NCBI RefSeq assembly: GCF_003815535.1
Contig: NZ_RPFZ01000001.1
Location: 682,001-746,000 of the forward strand
Reading direction: 5' to 3'
DNA: 64,000 nt
Source of the DNA: Aurantiacibacter spongiae
GTDB lineage: Bacteria > Pseudomonadota > Alphaproteobacteria > Sphingomonadales > Sphingomonadaceae
Of this stretch, positions 1-11,477 are shown piece by piece. The notes beneath the pieces are model-generated. The model ran no database searches. It was not told the DNA's origin and worked only from the letters and a program-made list of their open reading frames with translations. A program made the translations under genes and the position numbers. Position 1 is the stretch's first letter. Each line of letters starts with the position of its first letter.

Positions 1-1
1 G

Positions 2-463
2 CAGGAATGGATCGCCCGGCAGGAAGATTTCTCCGCCCTTCCCATCATCGGTCGCCTGTCCGACAGGCCGGTCGAGGTCGCTCCGCTCGATATACGCTCG
101 CTTTTCGCCGACCTGCCCCACGCCCCCAGATCGGGCTGCTGGATGCGCAGCCGCGAGGATAGTCCCACCGACCCGCGAATGCAGCGCGCCGCGCTGACCT
201 ACGCCTCCGACATGCTGTTCCTGCGCAACGCGCTTCTGCCGCATGGTGTGAGGCCCGGCGATGCGAGCATGCAGGTCGCAAGTCTAGACCACGCGATGTG
301 GTTTCACGCCTCGCCGGACTTTTCGCGCTGGCACCTCTACGCCACCGAAAGCCCGTGGGCGGGCGGTGCGCGCGGGCTTAACCGCGGTCATTTCTTCGAC
401 ACCGGAGGCGGTCTGGTCGCAACCGTGGCACAGGAAAATCTGATGCGGCGCCGGCCGCGTTGA
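2..463 (+). CDS. tesB: Acyl-CoA thioesterase II, C-terminal part (5' end outside window)
   Basis: This is the C-terminal 153 residues of a TesB-type acyl-CoA thioesterase, which hydrolyses acyl-CoA to free fatty acid and CoA in the cytoplasm. The frame is open from base 2, so the gene begins upstream of the window. The visible part matches the second hotdog domain of TesB: an aromatic-rich SGCWMR strand, the segment YASDMLFLRNALLPHG, then ASLDHAMWFH with the conserved Asp-His, and the closing signature SPWAGGARG...GGGLVATVAQENLMR. It ends at a TGA at 461-463. The family is clear from these motifs; substrate chain length cannot be read from the sequence. Confidence 0.9.
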   Translation, partial: QEWIARQEDFSALPIIGRLSDRPVEVAPLDIRSLFADLPHAPRSGCWMRSREDSPTDPRMQRAALTYASDMLFLRNALLPHGVRPGDASMQVASLDHAMWFHASPDFSRWHLYATESPWAGGARGLNRGHFFDTGGGLVATVAQENLMRRRPR

Positions 464-611
464 CCGACTTTCGACGCAAGGCCGCCCGTCCGGTTGCCCC
501 AGGAGGAAACACGGATGGATGCATTCTGTCGTCGGGCTTACGCATCGGTTCGAAACCCGCTACCCTGCGCCGACGCCGGACGTCCCGCGTTCGCGCAACC
601 GGGAGAATGCG

Positions 612-1616
612 ATGCAGAAGCCCAACGTGGCCCGGTACGACAGCGCCGACTACCCTTCTGCGCAACTGGCTTTCGACACCTATCGCACCGTTATCTCCGA
701 CATTTTCGACGTGCGCCGCCGGGAGGGAGACGAACGCCCCTTCGCAGCGCAGCTGGCCGCGCGCGCCTTCGGCGAAGTGTTCATGCACTCCGGTCAGCAC
801 ACCTCCTCCCTGTTCGACCGCGACGCCGAACGGGCGAGAAGCGATGGTCTGGACGACATCTGTTTCGCCTTCAGCATGAGCGGCGCCTGGTCGGGTCGCT
901 TCCTCGATCGCGAACGGACGATGGCGGCGGGCGAAATCGTGCTGATGGACCGCACGCAGGCCGTACGCCTGCTGACGCCGGACGACCATCTCACCGTCGT
1001 CAACGTGCCGCGCCGCCGGCTGGAGCTGCACGGAACGGTGCTGAGCGGCCTGCACGGGGAGGTTCTTGCGGACAGCGGCGGCGCGGTTCTGCGCGATTAC
1101 GTGCTGTCGCTCGTGCGGCACGACGCGGCCGGCATGGCGGTGGGCGATGCGCTTATCGTGATCCTTGCAGGTGTGCTGGATGCAAGGGAAGTCATGCTCG
1201 GCGACAAGCCGCACACTGACGTGGTTGCCCGGGTACTCGACTACATCGGCAGCAATCTCGACGATCCCGACATCGACCCTGCCAAGATCGCCCGCGTCAA
1301 CGGCATGTCGCGGGCCAGCCTCTATCGCTCATTCAAGGAAGCGGGTCTGGGTATCCAGTCGGTCATCACCGCGCAGCGGTTGCTGGAAGCGCGGCGAAGA
1401 CTGTCGATGTATCCCGAAACGCGGATTACCGATCTCGCACTCGATCTGGGGTTTTCCAGCGCTTCCTATTTCACCACGGTGTTCACCCAGCGCTTCGGAA
1501 TCAGCCCGCGCGCATTCGCCCGGAACGAGAAGTCCGACCTGTTGAAGGGCACGCTCATCGCCGAACGCCGGGTCCAGCGCTGGGGCGCAACCTTTCGCGC
1601 TCGCCCGCCTGTCTGA
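612..1616 (+). CDS. AraC-family transcriptional regulator
   Basis: This is a 334-residue DNA-binding regulator. The N-terminal two thirds resemble the AraC-binding-like 'activator' domain (HSGQHTSSLFDRD, then FSMSGAWSGRF). The last ~105 residues carry the double helix-turn-helix of AraC proteins: KIARVNGMSRASLYRSFKE for the first helix pair, and ITDLALDLGFSSASYFTTVF followed by GISPRAF for the second. I chose the ATG at 612 because a GGGAG lies about seven bases upstream. The frame is open 93 bases further up to 519, but that extension (many Arg and Pro) does not look like this family. It lies between a thioesterase and, convergently, the giant autotransporter, whose stop is only seven bases away. 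The ligand and targets are unknown. Confidence 0.88.
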   Translation: MQKPNVARYDSADYPSAQLAFDTYRTVISDIFDVRRREGDERPFAAQLAARAFGEVFMHSGQHTSSLFDRDAERARSDGLDDICFAFSMSGAWSGRFLDRERTMAAGEIVLMDRTQAVRLLTPDDHLTVVNVPRRRLELHGTVLSGLHGEVLADSGGAVLRDYVLSLVRHDAAGMAVGDALIVILAGVLDAREVMLGDKPHTDVVARVLDYIGSNLDDPDIDPAKIARVNGMSRASLYRSFKEAGLGIQSVITAQRLLEARRRLSMYPETRITDLALDLGFSSASYFTTVFTQRFGISPRAFARNEKSDLLKGTLIAERRVQRWGATFRARPPV

Positions 1617-1622
1617 TCCGGT

Positions 1623-4600
1623 CTACCAGTCGAAGGTGATACCAAGGCTTGCAGTATCGCCCCAACCGGGCGGCAGGGCCAGGTCGCGTTCGATCCCCGC
1701 ATCGATGCGGAAGCGATCGCCCCTCGCAAGACCTATTCCCGCACCGACGACGCCGCTGGTGCGGACGGCCTGTTCCTGATCCGTGGGGAGACGCATCGCG
1801 GAATCGAGATCGGCAAGGTCAATCCGCGCCGCGCCGCCGCGCAGGAACACGCGTTGCTGCACGCGAGCGGACAGATAGGGCGCGAAATGGAAATCGTGTC
1901 CGCCATCGAGAGTCCAGCCCTGTCGTATGCCGAGACTTCCCTGCATCCGATCCTGATCGAAACCGCTCACGTTCATCTCTATACCGCCCGCCTCGAAGCG
2001 GGCTGCATCCTGCCGGAACGCGCGGTAGGAAAGACCGGCTGACCACGCCGCCGTTCCTCCCAGCGCATCGAACGCACCGGTCCAGGAAAGACCGACCGAC
2101 CGATCCCGTGCGCTGATCTCGCTCGCTCCGAACGGGGCGGCGGCGATACCGTGAGTGGTGCCGAGGCTTGCGCCGAAAGCGAGACGCGTATCTCCGGGGG
2201 CCGGAAGGCTGCCATAGAGCGCGAATTGCAAGTCGGGCCGGGCGGACTTGCGCGCCAGATCGGCCGATTGTTGCATGGCGATACCGAACAGCGAGCCGTC
2301 CCGGCGGAATTCGAGGCCGCTGGCGCCGCTTCCCTCGACCAGGCCCGAGACGCTCGACGGGGTCGCCTGCCAGAAGGCTATCGCACCCCCGCCCGCCGGG
2401 GCGCTCTGTTCGCGCAGGTTCGGGGTTCGCGGGCCGTTCGCAAAAGCCGGTGACAGTCGCGACTGGCGATCGGCGATGGCGGCGTCGATCGCCGACGAGG
2501 CACCCGCCGCCGGCGAGGAGAGCGCCACGTAGTTCATGGGATTCAGCGCCCGGATGTCGGCCGTGAAATCGGTGCCGGTCGGTGCCATCTGCCACGTCAT
2601 GATGCGGTTGCGCAGCTCGCCCGTCGTGTAGGTCGCGACTCCGTCGAGGAAATTCGCAAGCGAGGCATCCAGCGGCGACAGGTCTGCGCTCGAGCGCAGC
2701 GGCTTCACATGCGCGACGATACTGAAGACCTTGCTGTGCTGTTCCCACCCGAAGCTCAGCAATTGTGTGGGTTCGGGCAGCGTGATCGTGGTGAAGGCAC
2801 CCTTGACGATTCCGAATTCGGGCGTGGCGACGACGTCGAAACGCTGGCCGTTGCCGTAGATGCCCGGCAGAGCGTAGGCTTCGAGATTGCCGGTAAGCGT
2901 AACATTGCCGATGACTTCCAGATTTCCAGCCATCCCGCTGGCGGGATCGAGCAGGGTGCGCAGGACACCCCCGCGATCGAAACTGTACCGGTTTGTGTAA
3001 AGGGTGCCTTCGAACAGGTTCAATTCGCGGAACGTGCCGAGGTTCTGCACGGCGAACGTCCCCGCGCCCGTCTTGTATCCCCGGTCGAAGCCCCGCATGA
3101 TCGGCTCCAGAGGGTAATCGGCGAGAGTGAAGCTGCCCTCTCCGTCGAAATAGACCGTGTCGTCACGCACATCGAAGTTCGGCTGTCCTCCGTAAACGGT
3201 GCCCGATTCGAGCGTCGAATGGCCCGAAAGATAGAACGTGTCGCTGCCATCGCCGAGCCGAACATCGCCGTTGATCACCGAGCCATCGAGCAGGACAAGT
3301 GTATCGTCGCCGAATCCCATGTCGATCGCGGCACTGTCGGTCCGAAGGAAGTCGCCAACGGCCACCGTGCCGTAACCCGCATAGCGATCGCGCGCCACGC
3401 CGGCCGTGATGGTCCCGCTATTGATCAGCAGATCGTCACCATCGCCCATGTCCACCCCGTAGGCGAGGAAACGCAGGTTGGCGGAGAAATACTCGTCGCC
3501 CATCTTCGAGGAAGGTTCGCGGTATATGTCCATGCTGAAGATCGGCGTCGCGCTGGCGACAATATCGCCATCGTTCACCAGCACGTCGTTTCCGCCGCCC
3601 ATCGCCACACCATAGGCGATGCCGTTACTGGAAAAGCCCAGGTCAAGCGTCGCCGCGGCAAGGCCCGAGGATTGCGCGCGGATCGTGATGTCGTGGGATA
3701 CGGTGAGATCGCCGCGAATCAATCCGTCGTTGACCACCAGATCCGCGGCCGAACCGGTCGCGACACCGTAAGCGCGCAGGTCATTCGCTTCGGTCCGAAC
3801 GAAGGATCGCGCCGCGACGGTCGGACTGGCATCGCGGTGCCCCCCGTGTGCGTAAAGCTTGACGTAGGGCTGCGCATAGCCCGTGATGTGACCCGCAGCG
3901 CCGTTGAACACCCGGTTGCCGCCGTCCCCGCCGAATACGCCATGCGCCGCGATGGCGTTGGCATAGGTGAAGATCACCGCGGTCGCGCTCGAGGCCCCGT
4001 CGCCATCGGCATCGGAGGTGATGTCGATGTCGGGGGAGGCGTGTGCGGTGAGCAGTTCGTTGTTGACGAGCGTGTTCGCGCCGTCGCCCAGGTCCACGCC
4101 CGTCGTGCCGACCCCGGAGATAGAGGCATAGGCCTCCGTGCGTCCCGGCGCATTGACCAGGCCATCGCCGTCGGCATAGGCGAAACTGCGCGCGGTGCCG
4201 GTGGTCAGCGCGGTCAGATCGGCGTTGAGCAGGACCCGGTCGTCGCCGGTTCCCGCGTCGATGCCGATCGCGTTCTGATGGCCGTAATCCGCCGACGCCA
4301 CCGAAAAGGCAGTCGTCTTCAATCCGCTGAAGGTCGCCAGCAGGCTTCCGTTGACCGAGGCGCTGCCATGCGCCTCCCCCTTGGTTTCCACCTGAAGCCC
4401 GGCACTAAGAACGAAGTCATCCGATCCGCCGTTGCCGACCATTCCGGCCGCCGAGCCCGTTGCGACGGCGCTCGCCGTCATGTTGCCGGTGGAATAGATG
4501 AACCCCTGCGTCGCGCTGGAATAGGCGCGCACCTCGTTATCCGCCGTAACCGTCCCCGCCCCGCCAAGTCCCAGCAGGTCCTGGCCGTCGCCCGTTTCCA

Positions 4601-7600
4601 GACCAGTGGCGTTCGCGCTGCCCTCTGCATAGCCGCGACCTTCCTGCTGACCGATCCCCTGAGAGGACTGGTTCGTGCCGATCAGCGAATTGTGCGCCGT
4701 TACCGAGAGGCCGCCGTTCGCGGCAAGGATCGAGGCTTCGCCACCCGAGGCGATCATGCCCCGGGCAATGCTGGTGACCGAAGACCGCGCATCGAAAGCC
4801 GAGGCGCCGGCACCCGAAGCGAGCGAACCGCTGGGCCGGACATAGGTATCGGACAGAACACTGAGCAATCCGTTCGCCATCGCGATGTTGTATCCGCCCG
4901 TATCGCGGAAACCCGTCGCCTCGGCAGTGCCTTCCAGGCCGAAGCGGCTGGAGACACCGCCGAGGGCGAGGGTGCTGCCCGATTGCGTGACCGCCTCGCC
5001 ATAGGCCTTCACCGACACGTCACCGTCGAGCATGACGAAATCGTCGCCGGTTCCGCCATCGACGCCCAGCGCCGACGCCCGGCCCGACAACACCATCGCG
5101 GTGCTGCCGCTTCCCAGCACGGTGAGCGAGGCTTGTCCGGCATTCTGCTTCGCCGAGGCGTTGACCTGCAAGGTGCCGCGAACCAGCAGGGCATCGTTGC
5201 CCTGTCCCGCCGAGACGCCGAGCGCTTCGCTTTGGGTCCCGGAACGCAGCGTGCCCGCCGAAGCGCCGGCGATCGTCGTACTGGAATTGGTGGACGCGTT
5301 TTCGGCGAGGGCGGTAACGCTGACCTCGTCGACGCTGGCCCGGTCTGTGCCCGAACCGAGGTCAAGCCCCGTGGCGGACGCGCTGGACCCCAGTTGCGGG
5401 TCGGTGGAACTTGCCCCGATTACCGAGATGTTCGACCCGTCCTGCGTCGTCTGAGCGGTTGCCAAGGCGGTAATCGCGTCCTGTGCGTAGAGCCGGTCTT
5501 CCCCCGACCCCGTCGTTACGCCCAGACCCACGGCGCGCGCGACGAGACGCTGGCTGGCCTCTCCCGAACCGATGCCCTGGACGCTCGAGGAGAGGAAGGC
5601 ATTGGAGGCGAGCGCGCTCACATCGGCTCCGGATAGCGAGAGCACATCCTCGCCGCTGCCCGCATCGAGGCCGGTAGCGATGGCGAACGTCGCGATTTCG
5701 GATTGCACCCCCGTCCTGCCGGCAAGCTGCATGGAGGAATTCGACGCCCCGCCCCTGGCCGTCGCGTTTGCGCGCAGCGCCAGGCCGTAGGGCATGTCGA
5801 GCGTGTCGTTCCCCGAGCCGAGCCGCACCGCACTCGCCTCCGCCCGCGATGCGATGCGATGCGAACATCGGAGTTCTGGTTGCCGACGAGCTGGTAACCG
5901 CCGTCGGCGGTGGCGACATCGCTGGTGGCAATAGCCTGGACCAGTCCGACGCGGAGGAAATCGTCGTCCAGCCCCATGTCCACGCCGATGGCCCGGGCGT
6001 CTGCCGCGACGTCGAAGTTCGAACGCGCATTTCCGGCGAGCTGGAAGCGCATTCCCGAAGCCGATCCCGTGGCCGTCGCCGAAACTCCGACAACGCGCAG
6101 CGATGCGACGTCGTTGCCTTCGCCGCCATCCACCCCGACCGCCACGGCGGTGTTGCGAGCCTGGGCCGAGGAAGGCTGGTTGCCGGCGAGCTGGATCGCA
6201 AGCGAGCGGGAAGACGATCCAGCCGTTGCCGTGGTCGTTAGGAAGCCCGTCTGCGCAAACAGATCAGCGCCCTCGCCGCCCCGAAGACCGGTCGCATCGG
6301 CCACCGCGTTCATGGTCATGGCCCCCCGGCCCTCGCCGAGCAGGCCGATCGCGATGTTCTCGCCCCCGACGAGAGCGTCGGCGTTGGTCTGCAGATATCC
6401 GGTGGATGACAGATAGTCGTCGCCCATGCCCCCTTCGACGCCGACGCTCCGTGCCGAGGCCACCGCATCGAAGCGGCTCGAACTGTACCCTGCCAGCGAC
6501 GCGGCGGCACTGGCGCCCGTCATGTCTGCCCTCGCCGCGACGATCCCGCCGCTTACTTCGACGCTGTCGTTGCCATCGCCGCCATCGACCCCGAACGCAG
6601 CGGATTCGAGCGTCACGCCGCTCGCGGCGGCGGCTGCCCCCGCGAGCGTGGCCGACACGGTCAGGCTGTCCGACTGCGCGAGGGACGAGGATTCCATCCC
6701 GCCGGTGATCCCGATCGTGTCGTTGCCGCCGCCACCAGCAACACCGCCGCTGCGGCTGCGCAGGCTGACGGCCGTGTCGGGCAAGGCAGCGCCGACCAGG
6801 TTGATCGCGAAATTGCCGGCGCCCGAACGGGTCAGGGCGGCGGTGGAGATCGTATCGACGAGTACTGCGTCGTCGCCCTCCCCCGCATCGATACCGATAG
6901 TCGCCGCGTCCGCGATCTGATCGAACGCGGAGATCGCCCCGCCGCCCAGGTTGGCGGCGATGGACAGTCCCGACAGGGTAGCCGTTGCCCCGCTGTTCAC
7001 CACGCCGGTGGCGAGCAAGGTGTCGTTCCCGCTGCCGAGACGTACGGCGGCGGCATCGGCACCGGCGGTAACGGACAGATCGCCGAGCGACGCACCCGCC
7101 AGGGTAAAGGCGATGCTCGTTCCGGAAGATGTCGCGCCAGCCAGGGCGGCGATGCCGCCATCCAGCGTTACCGCGTCGTTGCCACCGCCCGCGTCGATGC
7201 CCGTGGCCACCGCCTGCGCGGCGACGTTCGCGTCGATCAGCGCCGCGCCGAGCGGAACGTAACTGACCGGCACCGACAGGGCGACAGCCAGCCCGCTGGC
7301 ATGGGCATCGGCGAGCGCGGCGGAGTCAGCGACCGTCGTGATGATATCGTCATCATCCCCGGGCGAGGGCGCCTCCCCCTCCGACATCCATTCGTCACCG
7401 GCGATGCCGACGGCCGTGGCCGTAGCATCCACTCCGAGATCGATTCCGGTAAGCGACAGGCTCGCGCCTTCGGCGGCAATGGCAAGCGATAGGGTGGCCG
7501 AGGTGCCGCTCGACCGGGCCGACGCGTCCGCCACGACACCGTACAGGGCGAGCGTATCGCTGCCCGCCCCGCCGCTGGCGGAGATGGCGAGCGCGTCGGC

Positions 7601-10600
7601 GTCGGTCCCGGCACGCATCAGGACCAGCCCTGCCGCCGCGCCCTGCGTCGAGAAATCGACCGAGGCGCTGATCCCCAGCGTCTCGGCCACGGCGTCCGCG
7701 CGGGCGCTGGCGTAGGCGGCGCTGGCGAGCGTGTCGTCGCCGGCCCCGAGGCTGTAGCCGCCACCGCTTGCGAGCGCGCGGTTGCTCGAATCAGCCAGCG
7801 TCACCGATCCGGCGAACCCGCCGGTCGAGGCGTTGATCTTCGCATCGATCAGTGTGAAACCACTGTCCGCGTGGCTGTCGATGACCAGATCGGCGAGCGC
7901 ATCTGCCGTCAATCTGTCATCGCCGCCGCCGGTGGCGACCCCCGTGGCGGACGCATCCGCACTGGCCCCGATCCGCGCTGCCGAGACCTGCCCCGCCATG
8001 GCCGACTGGCTGTAGCCCATCCCCGCCCGAAGAACGCTCGATCGCGTCTTCGCATCGGCGGCGACGTCCGTGCGCGCGGACAGCGCGACGGTGTCGCTCC
8101 CATCCCCGAAGTCGATGCCCGCCCCCGTCGCCGCAGAGATCGTGGAAGCGTCGAGCAGCGACGCCCCGATGCTCGTCATATTGGATACGTTGAGCGAGAA
8201 GGCACCGGAAAACTGTGTCGCCCGCGCCCCTGCACGAACAGTGGTCTGCCTGCCCTGCCGGTAATCGACCGGCTGGCCAGCCGATATCACCCCGCGCCCG
8301 TCGGCCCGCGCGCTCGTCTCGCTGCGACCCAGCGTTGCGGAGACGGCAGCGGTCTGGGCGGAATAGGATACGCCGAAATCCATCGCGGAGCTGTCGGCGA
8401 TCGCGTTGGCAAGAGCGGACGTGGCGCCCTGGTCGATCGAGGTCGGGGAGGCCGAAGCCGCTCGGATGCCGGCGGCGTCGGCCTCGGCTACGCTCGAGGC
8501 ATCGGTCAGCGTCGCTGCAATGGCCGGACCCTGCCCCAGCGCCGCCGCGAACTGCACCGCATCCAGTTTCGCCGTCGCGTTGGAGAGCGCGGTGATCGAG
8601 CCGGCACCGCCTATGCTCCCCTCCCCGTCCAGCTGGATTGCGGTGGCACCGGTTGCGGCGTGGGAGCGGCTGCTCGCGACGTTCGCCGTTCCCGCCCCGC
8701 CCCCTGCGGTATCCAACGCGAGGTTGAGGCCCAGCCCTTCCACGACGGATCCGGCCCCCGCCTGGGTCAGCACGATCCCATCGTTCACAATGCGCGAGCT
8801 TCCCGCGTTGGCGTAAAGACCGATTGCCTGCGAGCGCGCATCGGCGGACATGTCGCTCCCGGCAATACCGCCGCTCGCCCCGCCCTTGCTCCCCGCGAGC
8901 ACGATGGCGAGCGAACGGGTCGCGGCATCCGCCCGCGCCGAACTGGTCAGCCCGCCAGCGTTGAGGAGGTAATCCTCCTCCCCGATCGAGGCACCGCCCG
9001 GCGAACCGCCGGCCATGCCCCAGGACGCGGCGCCCGCGCGCGCCCCGGCCTGCAGGGCCACCCCGGAAACGGAGATGCCGTTGCTCGCCGTGCCGTTGAG
9101 GGTCAGGCTGTTCGCTTCCGCGGTCGCGGCGCTCGTCAGGTCGAGCTCGCCGGTATTCGTCAGGACATCGCTGCCCTCGCCGCCGGCCATACCCGTAAAT
9201 GCGAAGTCCGCGTCGGCGCCGAGTTGCAGGGCAGTGGCGTTGGCGCCGCCGTAATTGCCCGCATTGAAGGCGACCGAAAGGCCGTTCTGCGACGCGCTGG
9301 CGGTGCCGTTCATCGCGATTACGGCGTCATTCGTAACGCTGTCGTCGCCGGTCCCACCGTCCAGTCCCAGCATGGCACCCGTTGCGCTGGCGTCCCCGCG
9401 CATGAAGACCGCGTTGAGCGATCCGGACTTCTGGACCATCGCGTTGAAACTGGCGTTCCAGGCCTCGGCCTCGGCTGCGCCGGCTAGCGAAAGGGGGCCG
9501 CCATTCACGACGCTGTCGTCGCCAGTGCCCCCGGCCAGTCCTTCCCCGGCGATGCGCGCCGCGACGCTTGCGTCGACCGCGGCAAGACCGGTGGAAGGCA
9601 CGTCGCCGGGGACGTCGGGTATGGCGATCGAGGCAGCTATCGCCAGCGCTTCCGCCTTCCCGGCGACGTCGATGGCGCCGGTATTGGCGACGATGTCGTT
9701 ACCCCCGTCGCCCGTCATGGCGGTGAACCGAGCGTCGGCGATAGCTGCCGCGCCGACGGTGCTGAAATCGGGGATGGCCCCCAGCACGTCGCCCAGTCCG
9801 CCCATCAGCGCGCCGGGCAGGCTGACGCTGATTCCCGTCTGGTTGGCCGAGGCGTGGACGCTGCCTTCGAGCGTGCCGCCGTTCAGCAGCTCGTCCGCAC
9901 CGAGCCCGCCCGCAAAACCCGCCCCCATCGCGGCTGCGCGCGTGTCGAAATCGAACAGGCGTTCCTGCGGGTTGCCGAGAACGGTCAGCGAAGCCGGGAT
10001 ACCGGCAAATCCGGCGTCTACCGAAACGGAAAGAGCGTCGGCGTCCGCGGTGAATTGAGAGAGCGAACCTTCCCCGGCAGTAACCCTGTCCGCGCCCGCC
10101 CCGCCGTCCAGGACGATGGCCTGCGCCTGCACCGCGCGGTCCTCGGTCGCCGCGGGCGCCGAACTGACAGCTGCGTCGATGATGGAAAGATCGAACAGCG
10201 AGACGCTGCCGCGCGTATTTGTCCGGGAGGTCGCGGCGCTGACGCTGACGATCCCGCCGTTCGACAGGGTATCGTTGCCCCTGCCCCCGGCCATCCCGAC
10301 CGCCAGGGCGACGGGGTCGAGGCTGGCCGCGGAGCCGGAATACTGGCCGATGGCAAGCGCCACGTAGACGCTCTCGACGCTTGCCCGGGACGCGGCCGTG
10401 ATCAGTCCCGAATTGTCGAGGTAGTCGTTTCCGCCAAGTCCGTCGACGCCGATTACCCTTGCATCGGCGCTGACACTCGCATCCGACGCCCCGCCGTCCA
10501 GCGCGGTGTTCGAGCCGGATCCGCGCCGGGCAATGGCCTCGCCGGTCACCGTGATCGAGCCGTTGTTGAGGACGAAATCGTCGAAGCGGGAATGACCGGC

Positions 10601-11317
10601 GATACCGAAGGCGCGCGTCCGTGCGCCAGTATCGACGGCGGTGGTTCCGACCCGGGCAACCAGGTCGACCTGTCCCAGCGTGGCGGCAGCAGCGGTAGAA
10701 ACGCTGATGTTGCCGGCGTTGATGGTGGCGACCTGGACCGGGTAGAGCTCCTCGCCATCCCTGACGAAGGCGTATGACGGATCGTAAAGCGATCCGCGCC
10801 GAATGCCGAAGGCGTTGGCTATGGCGAGCGCCGACAGATCGGCGCCGGCAATGGAGGAGATCGCCGTCGAGCCCGCGATTGCGAGGCTCACCTGCGAATC
10901 GACGGTGATCCTTGCGTCGTTGACGATCGTGACGACCGGTGCGGCATTGGTCTCGATTCCGCTTGCCCGCGTGTGAAGGAAGGTCGAGGCATCTGGGTTC
11001 GAGGGGTCGAACGCGGCGGACGTCTGCGTCAGGATGCCGAGAGCCTTGAGAGAGGCGACGATCTCGCCGTCATTGCGGACGTCGCGCAATGGCTGCGCCT
11101 CGCCGTAACCGCTTTCGCGCAGGCTGATCATGTCACCGAACAGGTAATCGGGCAGTTCGGGAGGCGGGACGAGGACTTGCCGCGATACCTCGATCGTGCC
11201 TGTCAGCACATCCATCGTCGGTCCCGACGCGCCGGTATCCTGGGCCTGCGCCCCTGACAAAGGAATGAAAGCGCACGAGCAAGCCAGTGCGGCACGAAGC
11301 GACAGACGATTGCGCAT
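1623..11317 (-). pseudogene. Giant RTX-like autotransporter adhesin, frame broken at a pentanucleotide repeat (possibly phase-variable)
   Basis: This is a type V-secreted surface protein in two frames. The start at 11317 follows a G-rich Shine-Dalgarno and encodes a signal peptide (MRNRLSLRAALACS...SGAQAQ). The passenger has around 40 units of about 50-60 residues, each centred on a motif such as DGGTGDDSV, GSGNDTL or GAGDDTL, resembling the GGxGxD calcium-binding nonapeptides of RTX proteins, followed by Ala/Ser-rich beta strands. The last ~250 residues form an autotransporter barrel ending in Phe-Asp-Trp, typical of an outer-membrane C-terminus. After about residue 1,818 the frame changes inside a GCGAT repeat (5846-5864) and the first frame ends at 5618, giving about 1,899 residues without a barrel. 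Deleting one 5-bp unit joins the halves perfectly (DVRIAS-RAEASAVRLGSGND) into about 3,229 residues. No other lesion was seen. Whether this is a pseudogene or an OFF phase state cannot be decided from one sequence. Confidence 0.85.
5846..5864. repeat. Pentanucleotide tandem repeat (GCGAT)3GCGA inside the autotransporter gene
   Basis: The plus strand reads three full GCGAT units plus GCGA, 3.8 copies in 19 bases. It sits exactly where the autotransporter reading frame changes. Reading the minus strand, 2.8 copies (or 5.8, and so on) keep the passenger in frame; 3.8 copies shift it. Five is not a multiple of three, so each unit gained or lost by strand slippage changes the frame. Confidence 0.9.
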
Positions 11318-11477
11318 TGATCCAGATTCCCCCCAACCCCTTAAGGCCGTGGTTCGAATCCTAATCCGCCGGGGCCGGGGCGCTTTCGATTCCGTCTCAA
11401 AAACGCATGTTCGCACCCGCGCCCGGGAACCGTCGCGCTGCCTGTGCGTGCCGCGAAGCGGGTGCGGACTAGTCCTG

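Noticed and set aside
2709-5636. A 975-codon open frame on the plus strand inside the autotransporter gene
   Set aside because: It is antisense to a repetitive, GC-rich coding region, has no recognisable domain, and its composition is what the opposite strand of Gly/Asp/Ala-rich repeats would give. Similar long antisense frames lie at 7871-9487 and are rejected for the same reason.
11345-11375. GGTTCGAATCC upstream of the autotransporter, resembling a tRNA T-loop
   Set aside because: No matching T-stem, anticodon arm or acceptor stem could be built around it on either strand; it may be chance or a very degraded remnant.
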